Part shown: positions 43,372 to 53,084 of the stretch, piece by piece | How the letters are laid out: each line of letters opens with the position of its first letter | How positions within the stretch are numbered: position 1 is the stretch's first letter | Origin: Legionella israelensis | Lineage (GTDB): Bacteria; Pseudomonadota; Gammaproteobacteria; Legionellales; Legionellaceae | DNA length: 64,000 nt | Reading direction: 5' to 3' | Assembly: GCF_004571175.1 (NCBI RefSeq) | Contig: NZ_CP038273.1 | Span: 1,240,001-1,304,000 of the forward strand | Notes under the pieces: model-generated | What the model saw: only the letters and a program-made list of their open reading frames with translations | What the model was told of the DNA's origin: nothing | Databases searched by the model: none | Made by a program: the position numbers and the translations under genes

Positions 43372-46300
43372 TCATGTTAGTGATGTTAAGTCCTGTGTAA
43401 ACAAGACACCTATCCCTGTACCCGAACAAATTTCCACGGTTGTTGGTCGACTGAACAACTGTTGTGCTTGCTGCCCCCATGTTTTACCGACCGTGGCCAA
43501 TCCGATTACTGCATTTTCCAAAGCTGAACGTCCAATTCCATTCTGTATGGTAATATTATCTCCACCTCCAGTTCCACCAATAGTTACTCTAGTATTAGCC
43601 GATTGAAAAGCATTACCAAATCCTTCCAAAAATGAGGAGGCAAACAACGAACCATAACGCAACAAATAATGGTGATCTGCCCGAGTAGCCAATGCCGTTC
43701 TGGCTGTGTTTGGATCAATGGCATAAGCGCTGATGGATATGGTTTTGGGTGCCCCTGGAGAAGATAAGGTATTAAAAGAAATAATTAATTTATCCGAATT
43801 GGAAGGTAAATTAAAACTGCCTATTAATTTTGAGCCTTTCAATTTTCCAGTTACAACTGTGGCCAGTATTGGACCGGGTTCATCACTATTGATGGAAGTA
43901 TCCAGTACGGCATAAAAAATTTCACCTGCCTTGACGACAGCATTTTGTTGTACATTGGCTCCGCTTCCAGCAGTGGTTGTAACCTGAGTGCTTCCTGCAG
44001 CTCCCGAAACAATCGTTGCCCCTCCTGGACCAGCTTGTTTTTCCTGCGGAGGTTGACCGGCAGTATATTGCTGTGTTGAAACTTTTTTCCAATCCTGCAG
44101 AGATTCATTAGCAGCTGACAACATTGCATTGGAACGTTGTTGTATTCTTTGCTGGTATCTTTGTTCTGCCATTTGATCGGTTTGCCGTTGAAGAATAGCT
44201 TGTAATCGTCTTTGATCTGCAGTGACCCCCGTCGTCTGGCCTGGTGGTGTTGGGACAGCTGTTAATGCCGAGGGCTGACCAGGTTGTTGTACGCCTTCCA
44301 ATCCAGCAACTTCTGTGCCTGGTAAAGTAAATCCAGCATCTCTTAGTTCAGAATCGCTGAATCCCGCATCTTTCAATTGTGCTGCTGTAAAGCCAGCATT
44401 TCGCAGGTCTCCTGCAGAAAAACCGGCATTTTTCAATTGCTGCGCAGTAAATCCTGCATCTTTTAAATCCTCTGCACTAAAACCGGCTGCCTTAAGTTGA
44501 GCCGCTGTAAAACCAGCATCTTTTAAATCTTTTGCACTAAAACCAGCCGCTTTAAGTTGGGCAGCAGTAAATCCTGCATCTTTTAATGCTTTTGCACTGA
44601 AGCCGGCATTTTTCAATTCTGCTGCTGTAAAACCAGCATCTTTTAATTCCTGAGCTGTAAATCCAGCATCCGCCAATTCTTTCGGAGTAAAACCGGCATT
44701 TTTCAGCTGACTGGCAGTAAAGCCGGCGTTTTTAAGTTCTGCAGCAGTAAACCCCGCATCCTTTAATTCTTTTGCCGTATAGCCGGCATCCTTCAATGCC
44801 TTTGCAGAGCAACCCAATGTTTGTTTTATCGTTAAAGCTGAAATGCCAGCTTCTCTCGCCTTACGCAATGATTCAACGCTGCAATCCTGCTGGCGACCTT
44901 CTGCAAGCACACCCGAGGGTTTTAATCCCGCCTCTCTCAATTGATTCGGAGTAAAACCGGCATCCAAAAGTTGCTGGGGAGTAAAACCGGCATCCGCTAG
45001 AGATTGAGGACCATAGCCGGCGGCTTTTAAAGCTTCGGCGGTACAACCGTTTAGCTCCCGAATACGTTTTGCAGAAACGCCTTCCTCACGTAATTGTCTT
45101 AATTTGTCGACATCGCAGCCGGCAGCGCGTATCGCACTATCCGATACGGGTCCGGCGGCCTTAATCTGTTCAGGGGTAAAGCCTGCATTGGCCAGATCAC
45201 CATCAGTAAATCCTGCAGCTTTTAAAGCTTTTGCGCTACAACCCGCATATTGTCTTATAAGCTTTGCACTTACTCCTGCCAGTCTTTCCTTTCTTAAGGC
45301 ATCCACATCACAGCCCGCATTTTTAATATCTGCTGATGTTATTCCGGGAGGTAACTCCGATTCTGCGGCTCTGATTTCTGCCGGAGTATAGCCGGCATCA
45401 GCCAGTTCATCTGGCGTAAAACCAGCATTGAGCAAATCTCTGGCTGAAAAGCCCGCCGCCTTTAATTCACTGGGTGTAAAACCTGCTTTTCTTAAATCGG
45501 CAGCGCTAAATCCAGCATCAGCAAGATCTTTTGCCGTATAACCAGCAGCCTTTAATTGCGCAGCAGAACAACCACTGATACGCCGTATGGCAGCAGCACT
45601 GACCCCCGCTTGGCGCAGTCTTCTTAAGGCATTGGCACTACAACCCGCATTTCGTATGTCCGCTGCTGTGATGCCTTCAGGTAAACCGCTGGCGGCATCA
45701 ATTTCATTTTGAGGATAGCCGGCTCCCCTTAATTCACCATCTGTAAAACCGCCATCTTTTAGTTGCTGGGCTGTAAATCCCGCATTGCGCAGTTCACAAG
45801 CATCAAAACCGCATAACCTTAAACGACCTGCAGTATATCCAGCGTCTTTCAATTGCCTGGCATTAAAACCGGCTGCTTTAAGTTCTTTGCAAGAGCAGAC
45901 TTCCTGCAAGTCCTGCAAAGCGTAACCATTATCCTTAAGCTGTGTGCAGGTACAAGCCTGTTTGAGATCACTGAGTTGTGCTCCCTCATTAACTACTCGG
46001 GTCATGGTTTGTTTATCGCAGTTGTTCTGTTGTAAATCCTGAATCCAAAGACTTTTTTGTGCACCAGCTTCAGATTCTCGTGCCAAGGTTTCAAAACCAA
46101 CCCCTCCTTTACCATCTTGCGCTCCTATAGCGCCAACACCTTCTCCTATGGCTTGAGTTCGAATGATAGTAGGTACTGCACTTCCGCCGGTCTTTTCTGC
46201 CAGTTGAGCCTGAGCAATATTTTGCTGCTCCTGTAATTTTGCATATTGAACCGTCGGGTCAAGAGCTCCAGGTATAGATCGAATACCCGCTGGCGTCGTG

Positions 46301-46461
46301 GTCACTTCAGCCGTTGCAGCAGGTCCTGGTCTTTCCGTTCTTTGTAATCGGATAATGCCGATAGCAACAGTAATAATCAATAACACGGCGGTAAATAAAA
46401 TAATGATTCGCGTGCGGCTGTTGGTAAACAATGATTTTAAATTTTCCCTTCTACTTGCCAT
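43372..46461 (-). CDS. icmE: Dot/Icm core protein IcmE/DotG
   Basis: This 1029-aa VirB10-like protein spans the envelope. It has one amino-terminal membrane helix (IIILFTAVLLIITVAIGII, about 19-37). From about residue 150 to 715 it carries a long array of decapeptides (AGFTAxxLKxAG-type) in which 30-40-residue blocks with GCSAxxLKAAG recur about four times. The carboxy-terminal VirB10/TrbI domain (about 840-1029) has the antenna region FSRPTTVEICSGTGIGVLF. Antisense frames in this stretch are artefacts of the repeats. Confidence 0.95.
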   Translation of the reverse strand: MASRRENLKSLFTNSRTRIIILFTAVLLIITVAIGIIRLQRTERPGPAATAEVTTTPAGIRSIPGALDPTVQYAKLQEQQNIAQAQLAEKTGGSAVPTIIRTQAIGEGVGAIGAQDGKGGVGFETLARESEAGAQKSLWIQDLQQNNCDKQTMTRVVNEGAQLSDLKQACTCTQLKDNGYALQDLQEVCSCKELKAAGFNARQLKDAGYTAGRLRLCGFDACELRNAGFTAQQLKDGGFTDGELRGAGYPQNEIDAASGLPEGITAADIRNAGCSANALRRLRQAGVSAAAIRRISGCSAAQLKAAGYTAKDLADAGFSAADLRKAGFTPSELKAAGFSARDLLNAGFTPDELADAGYTPAEIRAAESELPPGITSADIKNAGCDVDALRKERLAGVSAKLIRQYAGCSAKALKAAGFTDGDLANAGFTPEQIKAAGPVSDSAIRAAGCDVDKLRQLREEGVSAKRIRELNGCTAEALKAAGYGPQSLADAGFTPQQLLDAGFTPNQLREAGLKPSGVLAEGRQQDCSVESLRKAREAGISALTIKQTLGCSAKALKDAGYTAKELKDAGFTAAELKNAGFTASQLKNAGFTPKELADAGFTAQELKDAGFTAAELKNAGFSAKALKDAGFTAAQLKAAGFSAKDLKDAGFTAAQLKAAGFSAEDLKDAGFTAQQLKNAGFSAGDLRNAGFTAAQLKDAGFSDSELRDAGFTLPGTEVAGLEGVQQPGQPSALTAVPTPPGQTTGVTADQRRLQAILQRQTDQMAEQRYQQRIQQRSNAMLSAANESLQDWKKVSTQQYTAGQPPQEKQAGPGGATIVSGAAGSTQVTTTAGSGANVQQNAVVKAGEIFYAVLDTSINSDEPGPILATVVTGKLKGSKLIGSFNLPSNSDKLIISFNTLSSPGAPKTISISAYAIDPNTARTALATRADHHYLLRYGSLFASSFLEGFGNAFQSANTRVTIGGTGGGDNITIQNGIGRSALENAVIGLATVGKTWGQQAQQLFSRPTTVEICSGTGIGVLFTQDLTSLT

Positions 46462-46464
46462 ATA

Positions 46465-47505
46465 CTATAACCCTTCTACCTTGAGTTGCATGACTTTACC
46501 ATGCCAGGAAACCAATAATACGGGAGATTTATGCATTTCATAGGCATGCATGCCATCAGCACTTGTCATACTGGCAATCCAACCTGGAGATAAAATGGTA
46601 AGATTGGTTCGCACATACATTTTGTCATTGACCGTCCATGCCCTGGCATCACCACCACTAACCGTCAAGCGTTGACTGTTTGGCGGGGGCACACCATCAA
46701 GAACATGCAACAAGATATCACTGGCCGCTGGTGGAATACCTTCTTCTGTGGGCAGGGACTTTGCATTTGGTCCGAGTCCTTGAATGCGTAAATCTACACG
46801 ATAATCGACTGCTTTTTGACCAGGAATCAAAGTCAGCATAACCGGTGTATTTAATCCTCGCAACCGAACGGCCAAATTACCGTAAGTATATAGCTTTAGC
46901 GCCTGAATCATTAAGGTATTGCTGGTTTTATCCCATTGAATATTAAATGAAGAAGGATCACCCAAATCATATGCACTGATTGGCCAGGGAGCCCCTGTGG
47001 AATCCAGAAAAACAAGAGATGAAACAAACCCCTGTGCCAAACGAATAGCCGGGGGAGTAGAGCCAGGAGATAAATTTACAAATTGTGATGTTGCTGTCGG
47101 TTTAGGTGGGGTACCTGCCGAGGAAGCCTTTGCAAATTCATTGGAATGATACAGTTGCTTCAGTTGTAGTAACTGACTCGGAGATAAAGGAAATAACTGG
47201 CGCGCCATGTCCTTGAAGGCTTTATTCTCGATAATTTTTTCCGCATCAGGTGATACTGTCTCTGTTTCATTTTGCTGGGTCTGCGGAGCTGGCTGCGCAG
47301 GAGCAGGCGCGGCTCCCTGCTGTTGTTCAGCCTGTGGTGGCTGAGCGTTTTGCCCGGCATCCTGAGACAATCTTTTTTGTAATAAGCGAAGCTGTTCCAA
47401 AGCCTGCTGAGCAGAATCCGCCTGCTCAGCAGCGTGCATTATACTTACATTGAAAAAAAGCAAACAGATTAAGATTATTTTTATTATTATCAATTTTTTT
47501 TTCAT
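46465..47505 (-). CDS. icmK: Dot/Icm outer-membrane core protein IcmK/DotH
   Basis: This 346-aa exported protein has signal peptide KKKLIIIKIILICLLFFNVSIMHA. It has a Gln/Pro/Ala-rich linker (about 50-85) and a TraN/DotH-type carboxy domain (VNLSPGSTPPAIRLAQGFVSSLVFLDSTGAPWP, then GGDARAWTVNDKMYVRTNLTILSPGW). With DotC and DotD it makes the outer-membrane ring. It is slightly shorter than the known 361 aa, mainly in the linker. Overlaps icmL by 1 bp. Confidence 0.94.
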   Translation of the reverse strand: MKKKLIIIKIILICLLFFNVSIMHAAEQADSAQQALEQLRLLQKRLSQDAGQNAQPPQAEQQQGAAPAPAQPAPQTQQNETETVSPDAEKIIENKAFKDMARQLFPLSPSQLLQLKQLYHSNEFAKASSAGTPPKPTATSQFVNLSPGSTPPAIRLAQGFVSSLVFLDSTGAPWPISAYDLGDPSSFNIQWDKTSNTLMIQALKLYTYGNLAVRLRGLNTPVMLTLIPGQKAVDYRVDLRIQGLGPNAKSLPTEEGIPPAASDILLHVLDGVPPPNSQRLTVSGGDARAWTVNDKMYVRTNLTILSPGWIASMTSADGMHAYEMHKSPVLLVSWHGKVMQLKVEGL

Positions 47506-48143
47506 TAGCTTATTCCACCGCTGGCGGGCCCGACCACAAATTGAGATATTCCTATTCCTCTTGGGGAGTTTAATGTTGAAACACGGGTTATTAACATCGT
47601 GACAACATTATTCTGCTGTGTAAACTCACTTGCACTTTGATATGTCACCAATATTGGCATTTGCACCCTCCAGGAATAGCGTCCATTCAATACTCCCTTT
47701 TCCAGAATAATCGGAGCACGCGTGGCAACAGCAGAAACAACCAATTTTTTAGCCTTCACGGCATCGAGATTGTTGGATTGCTGTAATGCATTCAAAAATT
47801 GTTGCCATCCATTGGGGGTAAAAAATCCCGAGGCAGCTTGCAACTCATCTCGGTAATTCACGAAATTATAGCTAAACGCTGCAATAGCGGCCTGATTTGC
47901 CCATTGCAAAACGGCTGAATCCGATTGGTTAGGCTCGTTTAATGGGTAAAGAGGAGTAATACGACCATTAATGCTAGTAGCAAAATATTTAGGTTGAGGA
48001 GGGTGTGTAATAATATAGATCAATAATACACCCATAATAAAATTTACAACAATGGACACCAAAAGAGCCAACATGATCTTTCGTTGACTGTCTTTATAAA
48101 ATTTATTTCTCAATGCTACTGTTACTAAGGCGTCTTCTGCCAT
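47505..48143 (-). CDS. icmL: Dot/Icm inner-membrane protein IcmL/DotI
   Basis: This 212-aa bitopic protein has one transmembrane helix (about 25-47) and an NTF2-like periplasmic domain similar to VirB8 (LQWANQAAIAAFSYNFVNYRDELQAASGFFTPNGW). The amino end MAEDALVTVALRNKFYKDSQRK is highly conserved. It is found on the inner membrane with DotJ. It is the third gene of the compact icmN-M-L-K-E-G-C operon, 12 bp after icmM. Confidence 0.95.
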   Translation of the reverse strand: MAEDALVTVALRNKFYKDSQRKIMLALLVSIVVNFIMGVLLIYIITHPPQPKYFATSINGRITPLYPLNEPNQSDSAVLQWANQAAIAAFSYNFVNYRDELQAASGFFTPNGWQQFLNALQQSNNLDAVKAKKLVVSAVATRAPIILEKGVLNGRYSWRVQMPILVTYQSASEFTQQNNVVTMLITRVSTLNSPRGIGISQFVVGPASGGIS

Positions 48144-48155
48144 TATAAGCCTCTA

Positions 48156-48443
48156 TTACTGTGGTATAACCTTCCTGACATCTTCAGTATTCACTGGGTC
48201 AGGTGCCAACATTGCCTCAGAAGAATAATTTGGCGTCAACATGGGTTTTAATTTAATAGGAGCTGTAATGCCATTCGATGCATAAAAATCTCTTTCCGGT
48301 TGATTAGTATATGCAAAATAAATAGCCAGACTAAAGATTGTATTCAAAACCAGTGAAATGAACAAAAAGATTCCAGCCCTTCGAAAAGACTGAATATAAA
48401 AAAACTTTGATTGTTTAATTATGCTCCAAGAATATCTGCTCAT
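48156..48443 (-). CDS. icmM: Dot/Icm inner-membrane protein IcmM/DotJ
   Basis: This 95-aa protein resembles the amino half of DotI: one transmembrane helix GIFLFISLVLNTIFSLAIYFAYT (about 25-47) then a short periplasmic part. It forms heterocomplexes with DotI. It lacks the NTF2-like domain. It lies 10 bp after icmN. Confidence 0.9.
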   Translation of the reverse strand: MSRYSWSIIKQSKFFYIQSFRRAGIFLFISLVLNTIFSLAIYFAYTNQPERDFYASNGITAPIKLKPMLTPNYSSEAMLAPDPVNTEDVRKVIPQ

Positions 48444-48453
48444 TCAACCCTCA

Positions 48454-49014
48454 TCAGACAATCGCTCTTCTAAAAGTAATTTCAATCCTTGAATTTGGAG
48501 AAGCATCCCCGCCTGCTGAATAACTCATCAAAGGTTTATCACTTCCTAATCCCTGGGTAAAGATAAACCGACTGTTAATGTCTTGCGACCACAAATAATC
48601 TCCTACAGCTCTAGTACGTGCCAGAGTCAATGCTCTTTCGCGCTGATATGACACACATTTGCTGCTGTAACCCGTAATTGTAATCGCTACCTTCCGAAAC
48701 TGTTTAAGGTAACAGGCTACATTGTTCAACAAAGCATAAGAGGCCCACCGCAATCGGGGGCTTTGGTCAGCAAACAACATAACCGAGGGGATGCTTATAA
48801 GATAATTTTGCCCGATTGTAATTACCCTGACTCCTGATTTATTCAGGCTAGCCTGCATCTTAATGATGGCTTCATCCGATGCGCCATACACTTTACAAGG
48901 TAATACACCCGGCTCATACGATACCTTATTCTTTTTGTGACAAGCAGTTAAGCCAGGTAAAATGATTAATATACCAAGCCAAAGGCGCAATAAGCTTGCA
49001 TCTGCAAATTTCAC
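48454..49014 (-). CDS. icmN: Dot/Icm lipoprotein IcmN/DotK
   Basis: This 186-aa lipoprotein has signal sequence LRLWLGILIILPGLTAC with a lipobox Cys (about 25). It carries an OmpA-like peptidoglycan-binding domain with VAITITGYSS, RERALTLARTRAVGDYLW and SPNSRIEITFRR. In L. pneumophila it is named lphA/dotK and is located in the core complex. It is the first gene of the operon towards icmM. Confidence 0.92.
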   Translation of the reverse strand: MKFADASLLRLWLGILIILPGLTACHKKNKVSYEPGVLPCKVYGASDEAIIKMQASLNKSGVRVITIGQNYLISIPSVMLFADQSPRLRWASYALLNNVACYLKQFRKVAITITGYSSKCVSYQRERALTLARTRAVGDYLWSQDINSRFIFTQGLGSDKPLMSYSAGGDASPNSRIEITFRRAIV

Positions 49015-49495
49015 TTATTTCCCCAAAGAAAAAATAATTTTTATTATTTTGATTTATAACAAATAAAAATATTCAAATCATCACGTTACAAGTCTCTTGT
49101 TATAAAGTCAAATTAAATTATTCTTGTAAAATTCAAAACGGTAAATCGAAGTATCACAAGCCCGGTAATTCGTTACTCTCTCTGGTTGGTTGTGCTCAGA
49201 TGCTAAAGTAGCCCATACTTGTCTGAAAGAAGCCAATAAGCAAATTTTTGCTCGTTTTATAAAAACATTTGTTTTTGACTCATGCTGCGCAACTATTTTT
49301 GAGTCACTCTCATACAGCTTCTGACATCATTTACTTCTAGGCTTCAACTATAACCTAAGAAGATGGAAAAGATGCAAAAAAAAATCGACATAAAATGCAA
49401 AAAACATGTAAAGGATGTAACTAACTGGGCTTTTATGAAAAATACAAGAAATTTTAGGTTCTGTGCCGGGCGAAGACCAGTATCAGCGGAATTTA
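49015..49495. other. Intergenic region icmO-icmN, no supported gene
   Basis: This 481-bp AT-rich spacer separates the icmTSxQPO and icmN-to-C transcripts. A 60-codon plus frame at 49363-49545 overlaps the icmO end and looks spurious. It probably holds the promoter of the icmN operon. A weak stem of about 11 bp (CTTCTAGGCTT / AACCTAAGAAG) lies near 49335-49365. Confidence 0.5.
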
Positions 49496-51844
49496 CTAAA
49501 GGAGATCTTCGCCACTCTCGCCAGACTTTTCGCTTTCATCCTTAATTTTTGCAGTTAAACTCGCAACCATATCCGTTAATTCTGAGACTTCAATTTCATC
49601 CCGTTCTTCAGGAGGATAACTGGTGGCCATTTGAAAGTCTTTAATCAATTCATTAGCAACCGTTCCTGCATATTTATCTTTGGCTCCGGCCAACCGCTCA
49701 ATGGACATGATCTGGTTACGGGTTTCATTAATAGGTAATATGGACTGCGCGAACTGTTCCTTATCACTGGCCAATATCGGTAAAGATTTTTCACTTCTCT
49801 TCAGACGACTGAATATTGTTAAGGTGTCTTCACTTTCTTCCTCAACCAGTTCCTCTACAGGTTCTGGCTCAGAATAGCCATGGAAGGCCAAAAGAGCTGA
49901 AACGCCTCTTTCAATGGGTTCGGTAGCAGTGGTTTCCTTTAATGCTTTGGTAATAAGGGTGATTTCTTCACTTTCAATCACCTTGTCAATTGACAAATCA
50001 CCACTGTCTAAAATTTTCTGGAAGTCAGTAAGTTGTTTTTGTAACTTTATCAGATAATCATCTGGAGGCGCTTCCACTTTTAAAAATTGATTAATTTTCA
50101 AACGCTTGACAGGCTGTGGGTTAGCATAAAACATGCGGGCACGAACAATCTGGGATTTAAAGAAAATATGTGCTTCACCCTCTGTCTGTTCTTTCAGATC
50201 AAGCAGATCAATACGTGCTCTTTTTTCGAAAGAAGAGCTTTTGGTATCAAGATAGCTGTTTGACATACTGGTTTCTTTGGTTTGAAAAGAATCCACTTTC
50301 GTGACATAGGCCTCGCCTGCGGTCTTTGTAAAGAAATCCCAGGTTTCGGAAGGATCTTCCAGTTTCATACAAATCTTAATATTGGTGTTTGCTCCAATAG
50401 ATGCTGCTTCTTCTTTGGAGGCTTTCTGAAAAGCAGGTAAATCTTGTCCAGCAAAAATAGCAGAAAATCCAAGTGAACGTGCCTGTGCAGGAACCACAGC
50501 AAACCCCTGTACGGCATAATACCCATACTCATCCAGTATGCAAATATAGGGGGTAGGTGAGTTCGTGGGCTTTCGTTCTATCACATCACGATAGTCACCT
50601 TCTACCTCTTCACCAAGACCCGCAGCCATCATGGCTTTTAAAGAAGAAACAATGACCTTGCCAAGGTTAGCCAATTCATCCGGTGATTTTTCCAATGCAG
50701 GAAGCAGAACCACCAGAATTCTTCGATTTAAAACCACATCCTTGAAATCAACTTCAGCGAGGTTCGTACGAATAATATGGCCGTAAGTATCAGCCAAAGA
50801 TGAAAAACTGCGCACAAGCTGCATGGTGATGAAACCATGCTGTTCCAAGACTTGTGAAACCTGTTTTCCTTTTTTTTCCTTGTTATAACCCGGCAGAGTA
50901 TTAAGATAATTTCGTAAAGGGTCGGTCACGAGCTTGGGAATATTTTCTATGTTAATGCTTTCCTGATCATCACGTGGAAAAAGCTTATCCACCACAATGG
51001 TCTCGAGACGATATAAGTCAAAATAGTTACGGATGGTATTCGCATCAAGAAGTATCGCACCTTCATCGCGCATATACACCAACAGACGCATTAAAGCTTC
51101 CACGAAGGCAATGGCTCTTCCCTTCCACATGTCACCATCAGAAGACTGACTGGAAGAACCCATGAGACTGACCACCAATTGAGTCAACATACTGGAGGAG
51201 CCCTGACAGAAGGGATTGAGGGTATTCGATAGTCTTTTTTCCTGAGGTCCCACAATATCACGGGCACCTGTCATAAAGTTGATCAGCAATAAATCATCTT
51301 CCCGCCCCATGCTGCGAACCATTGAAAATACCTTGGCATACAAGGTGTTGTCACCTTTTCCATCCACGTAAATAAATCCACTACCCTGAACCAGTGAATT
51401 ATATGCCAGTGATACCAATGCCTCCGTTTTACCACTACCGGTTGAGCCAAAAATCAAGGCATGGGTTCTTAAATCGTCATTTCCAAACCATAGTTCTTCA
51501 TTGGTTTTTTGATCGTTGCCAAAAAAGGCTATTCCACGAGCAGTGTTCGGCGTTTTAATACCAGGCTTCAAATCATTATAATCCTTCGCCCGGGATATTT
51601 TGGGCAGTCGAAAGGGTAAGGTCTGTTTGCGCGTATAGGTATAAAGAAAAAAACAAACGCCTGCAATCAGCATTAAGGTGGCAGCTTCCGATAAATAATA
51701 GGAGACAGCGGCCATCGTTATCAACACGATGGAAATATTGGTTGGATCTTTAAAGAAATCAGCCATACGTTGGCCAAGGGTTCTGGTATCCCTTAGCAGC
51801 TGGGTTGGATCCAGTTCATGACGAGAATCTATACCGCGCATCAT
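49496..51844 (-). CDS. icmO: Dot/Icm coupling protein IcmO/DotL
   Basis: This 782-aa type IV coupling ATPase recruits substrates with DotM, DotN, IcmS/W and LvgA. Two amino-terminal membrane segments (about 40-75), Walker A IFGSTGSGKTEAL (about 131-143) and a Walker B region PYICILDEYGYYAV are visible. The long carboxy-terminal tail ends in KDESEKSGESGEDLL and binds DotN and IcmS. Length matches the 783-aa homologue. Overlaps icmP by 4 bp. Confidence 0.95.
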   Translation of the reverse strand: MMRGIDSRHELDPTQLLRDTRTLGQRMADFFKDPTNISIVLITMAAVSYYLSEAATLMLIAGVCFFLYTYTRKQTLPFRLPKISRAKDYNDLKPGIKTPNTARGIAFFGNDQKTNEELWFGNDDLRTHALIFGSTGSGKTEALVSLAYNSLVQGSGFIYVDGKGDNTLYAKVFSMVRSMGREDDLLLINFMTGARDIVGPQEKRLSNTLNPFCQGSSSMLTQLVVSLMGSSSQSSDGDMWKGRAIAFVEALMRLLVYMRDEGAILLDANTIRNYFDLYRLETIVVDKLFPRDDQESINIENIPKLVTDPLRNYLNTLPGYNKEKKGKQVSQVLEQHGFITMQLVRSFSSLADTYGHIIRTNLAEVDFKDVVLNRRILVVLLPALEKSPDELANLGKVIVSSLKAMMAAGLGEEVEGDYRDVIERKPTNSPTPYICILDEYGYYAVQGFAVVPAQARSLGFSAIFAGQDLPAFQKASKEEAASIGANTNIKICMKLEDPSETWDFFTKTAGEAYVTKVDSFQTKETSMSNSYLDTKSSSFEKRARIDLLDLKEQTEGEAHIFFKSQIVRARMFYANPQPVKRLKINQFLKVEAPPDDYLIKLQKQLTDFQKILDSGDLSIDKVIESEEITLITKALKETTATEPIERGVSALLAFHGYSEPEPVEELVEEESEDTLTIFSRLKRSEKSLPILASDKEQFAQSILPINETRNQIMSIERLAGAKDKYAGTVANELIKDFQMATSYPPEERDEIEVSELTDMVASLTAKIKDESEKSGESGEDLL

Positions 51845-52977
51845 GGTTCTAACTCCTGCATTTCACGAGGTGTCAGTTTAACTTCCTTAACTGCAATTTC
51901 CAGAGCTTTTATGGCTTCATCAATCATGGGGACTAAGGAGCGTCGCCCCATTTCCTTTTCAGCTTTCCAATGAGCAAATGGTCCTGCAACCTCCGAATAG
52001 GGAGTTTGCCTTCCCACACAATTAAGCATATACCATAATCGTCGATCAATGGGTTTTAACCATAAAAATTCCGAACTCGGCACTACCCCATCATTTCTTG
52101 CCGCTTCCAGTAATGAAGCCAACACAGTCAGTAAATAGGCATGCCGAGTCACAATCTCCTGCACCAGTTCACTGTTTTGATATTTTCTGACGATGGGTCT
52201 TGCCACACTAAAATCCGGTTTCCCTTGAGCATACGTTTTATCAATGGTCTCCATGATTTGATGTGCTGCATTACGGTCACGATTGATGCGCGCCATAAAT
52301 ACCCCTGCCAGAGCATAAGCCTGGGGGGAGCAGCGCTCAAATCCGTCCCAGTAAGGCCCGAGCTGAAGGGTAAAAACGCGTTTGGCATCACCCCGTCTTA
52401 TACCTGCCGTCATTTCCTGACCAGGTACAGCTTTATCAAGCAAAACATCATCTTTTCTTAATAAATTATATTTGCGCGCAAATTCCAAAGGTGTCATCGC
52501 CATTGCCCAGGGACCTTTATCAACATCCTGATTGACCAGATCTTCTTTGACAATAGGCATAATTGCTGGCCAATTATATTGCTCCTGAGCGCGCAATGTT
52601 TTCATGCTATGTGTTTTTCGATATTTTAAAACTATATTCGACTTATAGAGATAAACGGCAAGAACCACCAAGGCAACAACAACGGGATAGCGTACGAAAT
52701 CGCCGACACTACGTGTGTATTCCACAAGCGTATTCCAGTCTACCGTTGCAGGATCGGCAGTTTGCATGTAAAAAATTTCATTGCTCAACTGCTGATTACC
52801 GAGAATGAAATTGATCAGCTTAGCCTGTAATACATTAATATAAAAGATGGCTGAGACAATGTACTGATGACCCTCACGCCAGATGATATACACGGTAAGA
52901 AAAAGCAGCACCGTAATCCATATGGGCGCCATTGAATTGTCACCACCGCCTTGTTGTTGACCTTGTTGCTGTGCCAT
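51841..52977 (-). CDS. icmP: Dot/Icm coupling-complex protein IcmP/DotM
   Basis: This 378-aa inner-membrane protein has transmembrane segments near 16-38 and 88-110 and a carboxy-terminal cytosolic domain that binds Glu-rich effector signals. The Gln/Gly-rich start MAQQQGQQQGGGDNS is typical. GPFAHWKAEKEMGRRSLVPMIDEAI near the end is conserved. It sits directly upstream of icmO. Confidence 0.94.
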   Translation of the reverse strand: MAQQQGQQQGGGDNSMAPIWITVLLFLTVYIIWREGHQYIVSAIFYINVLQAKLINFILGNQQLSNEIFYMQTADPATVDWNTLVEYTRSVGDFVRYPVVVALVVLAVYLYKSNIVLKYRKTHSMKTLRAQEQYNWPAIMPIVKEDLVNQDVDKGPWAMAMTPLEFARKYNLLRKDDVLLDKAVPGQEMTAGIRRGDAKRVFTLQLGPYWDGFERCSPQAYALAGVFMARINRDRNAAHQIMETIDKTYAQGKPDFSVARPIVRKYQNSELVQEIVTRHAYLLTVLASLLEAARNDGVVPSSEFLWLKPIDRRLWYMLNCVGRQTPYSEVAGPFAHWKAEKEMGRRSLVPMIDEAIKALEIAVKEVKLTPREMQELEP

Positions 52978-53084
52978 TTAATAAAAAATCTAAGATTGTT
53001 TTCTTTTAAGTATATACCTAATATAGCTGATTTTGCGATATTTTGCGCAATTCGATCCTTAAAAAAAACTTATCTTGTAAAATC

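Noticed and set aside
44320..44780. Regular ~30-bp DNA repeats resembling a CRISPR array
   Set aside because: They are the codons of the decapeptide repeats in icmE, in frame with no unique spacers and no cas genes.
44315..46035. Several plus-strand frames opposite icmE
   Set aside because: Antisense by-products of the repeat composition; IcmE has clear homology and a continuous frame.
49363..49545. 60-codon plus frame near the icmO end
   Set aside because: Overlaps the end of icmO in antisense and lacks a convincing start or family.
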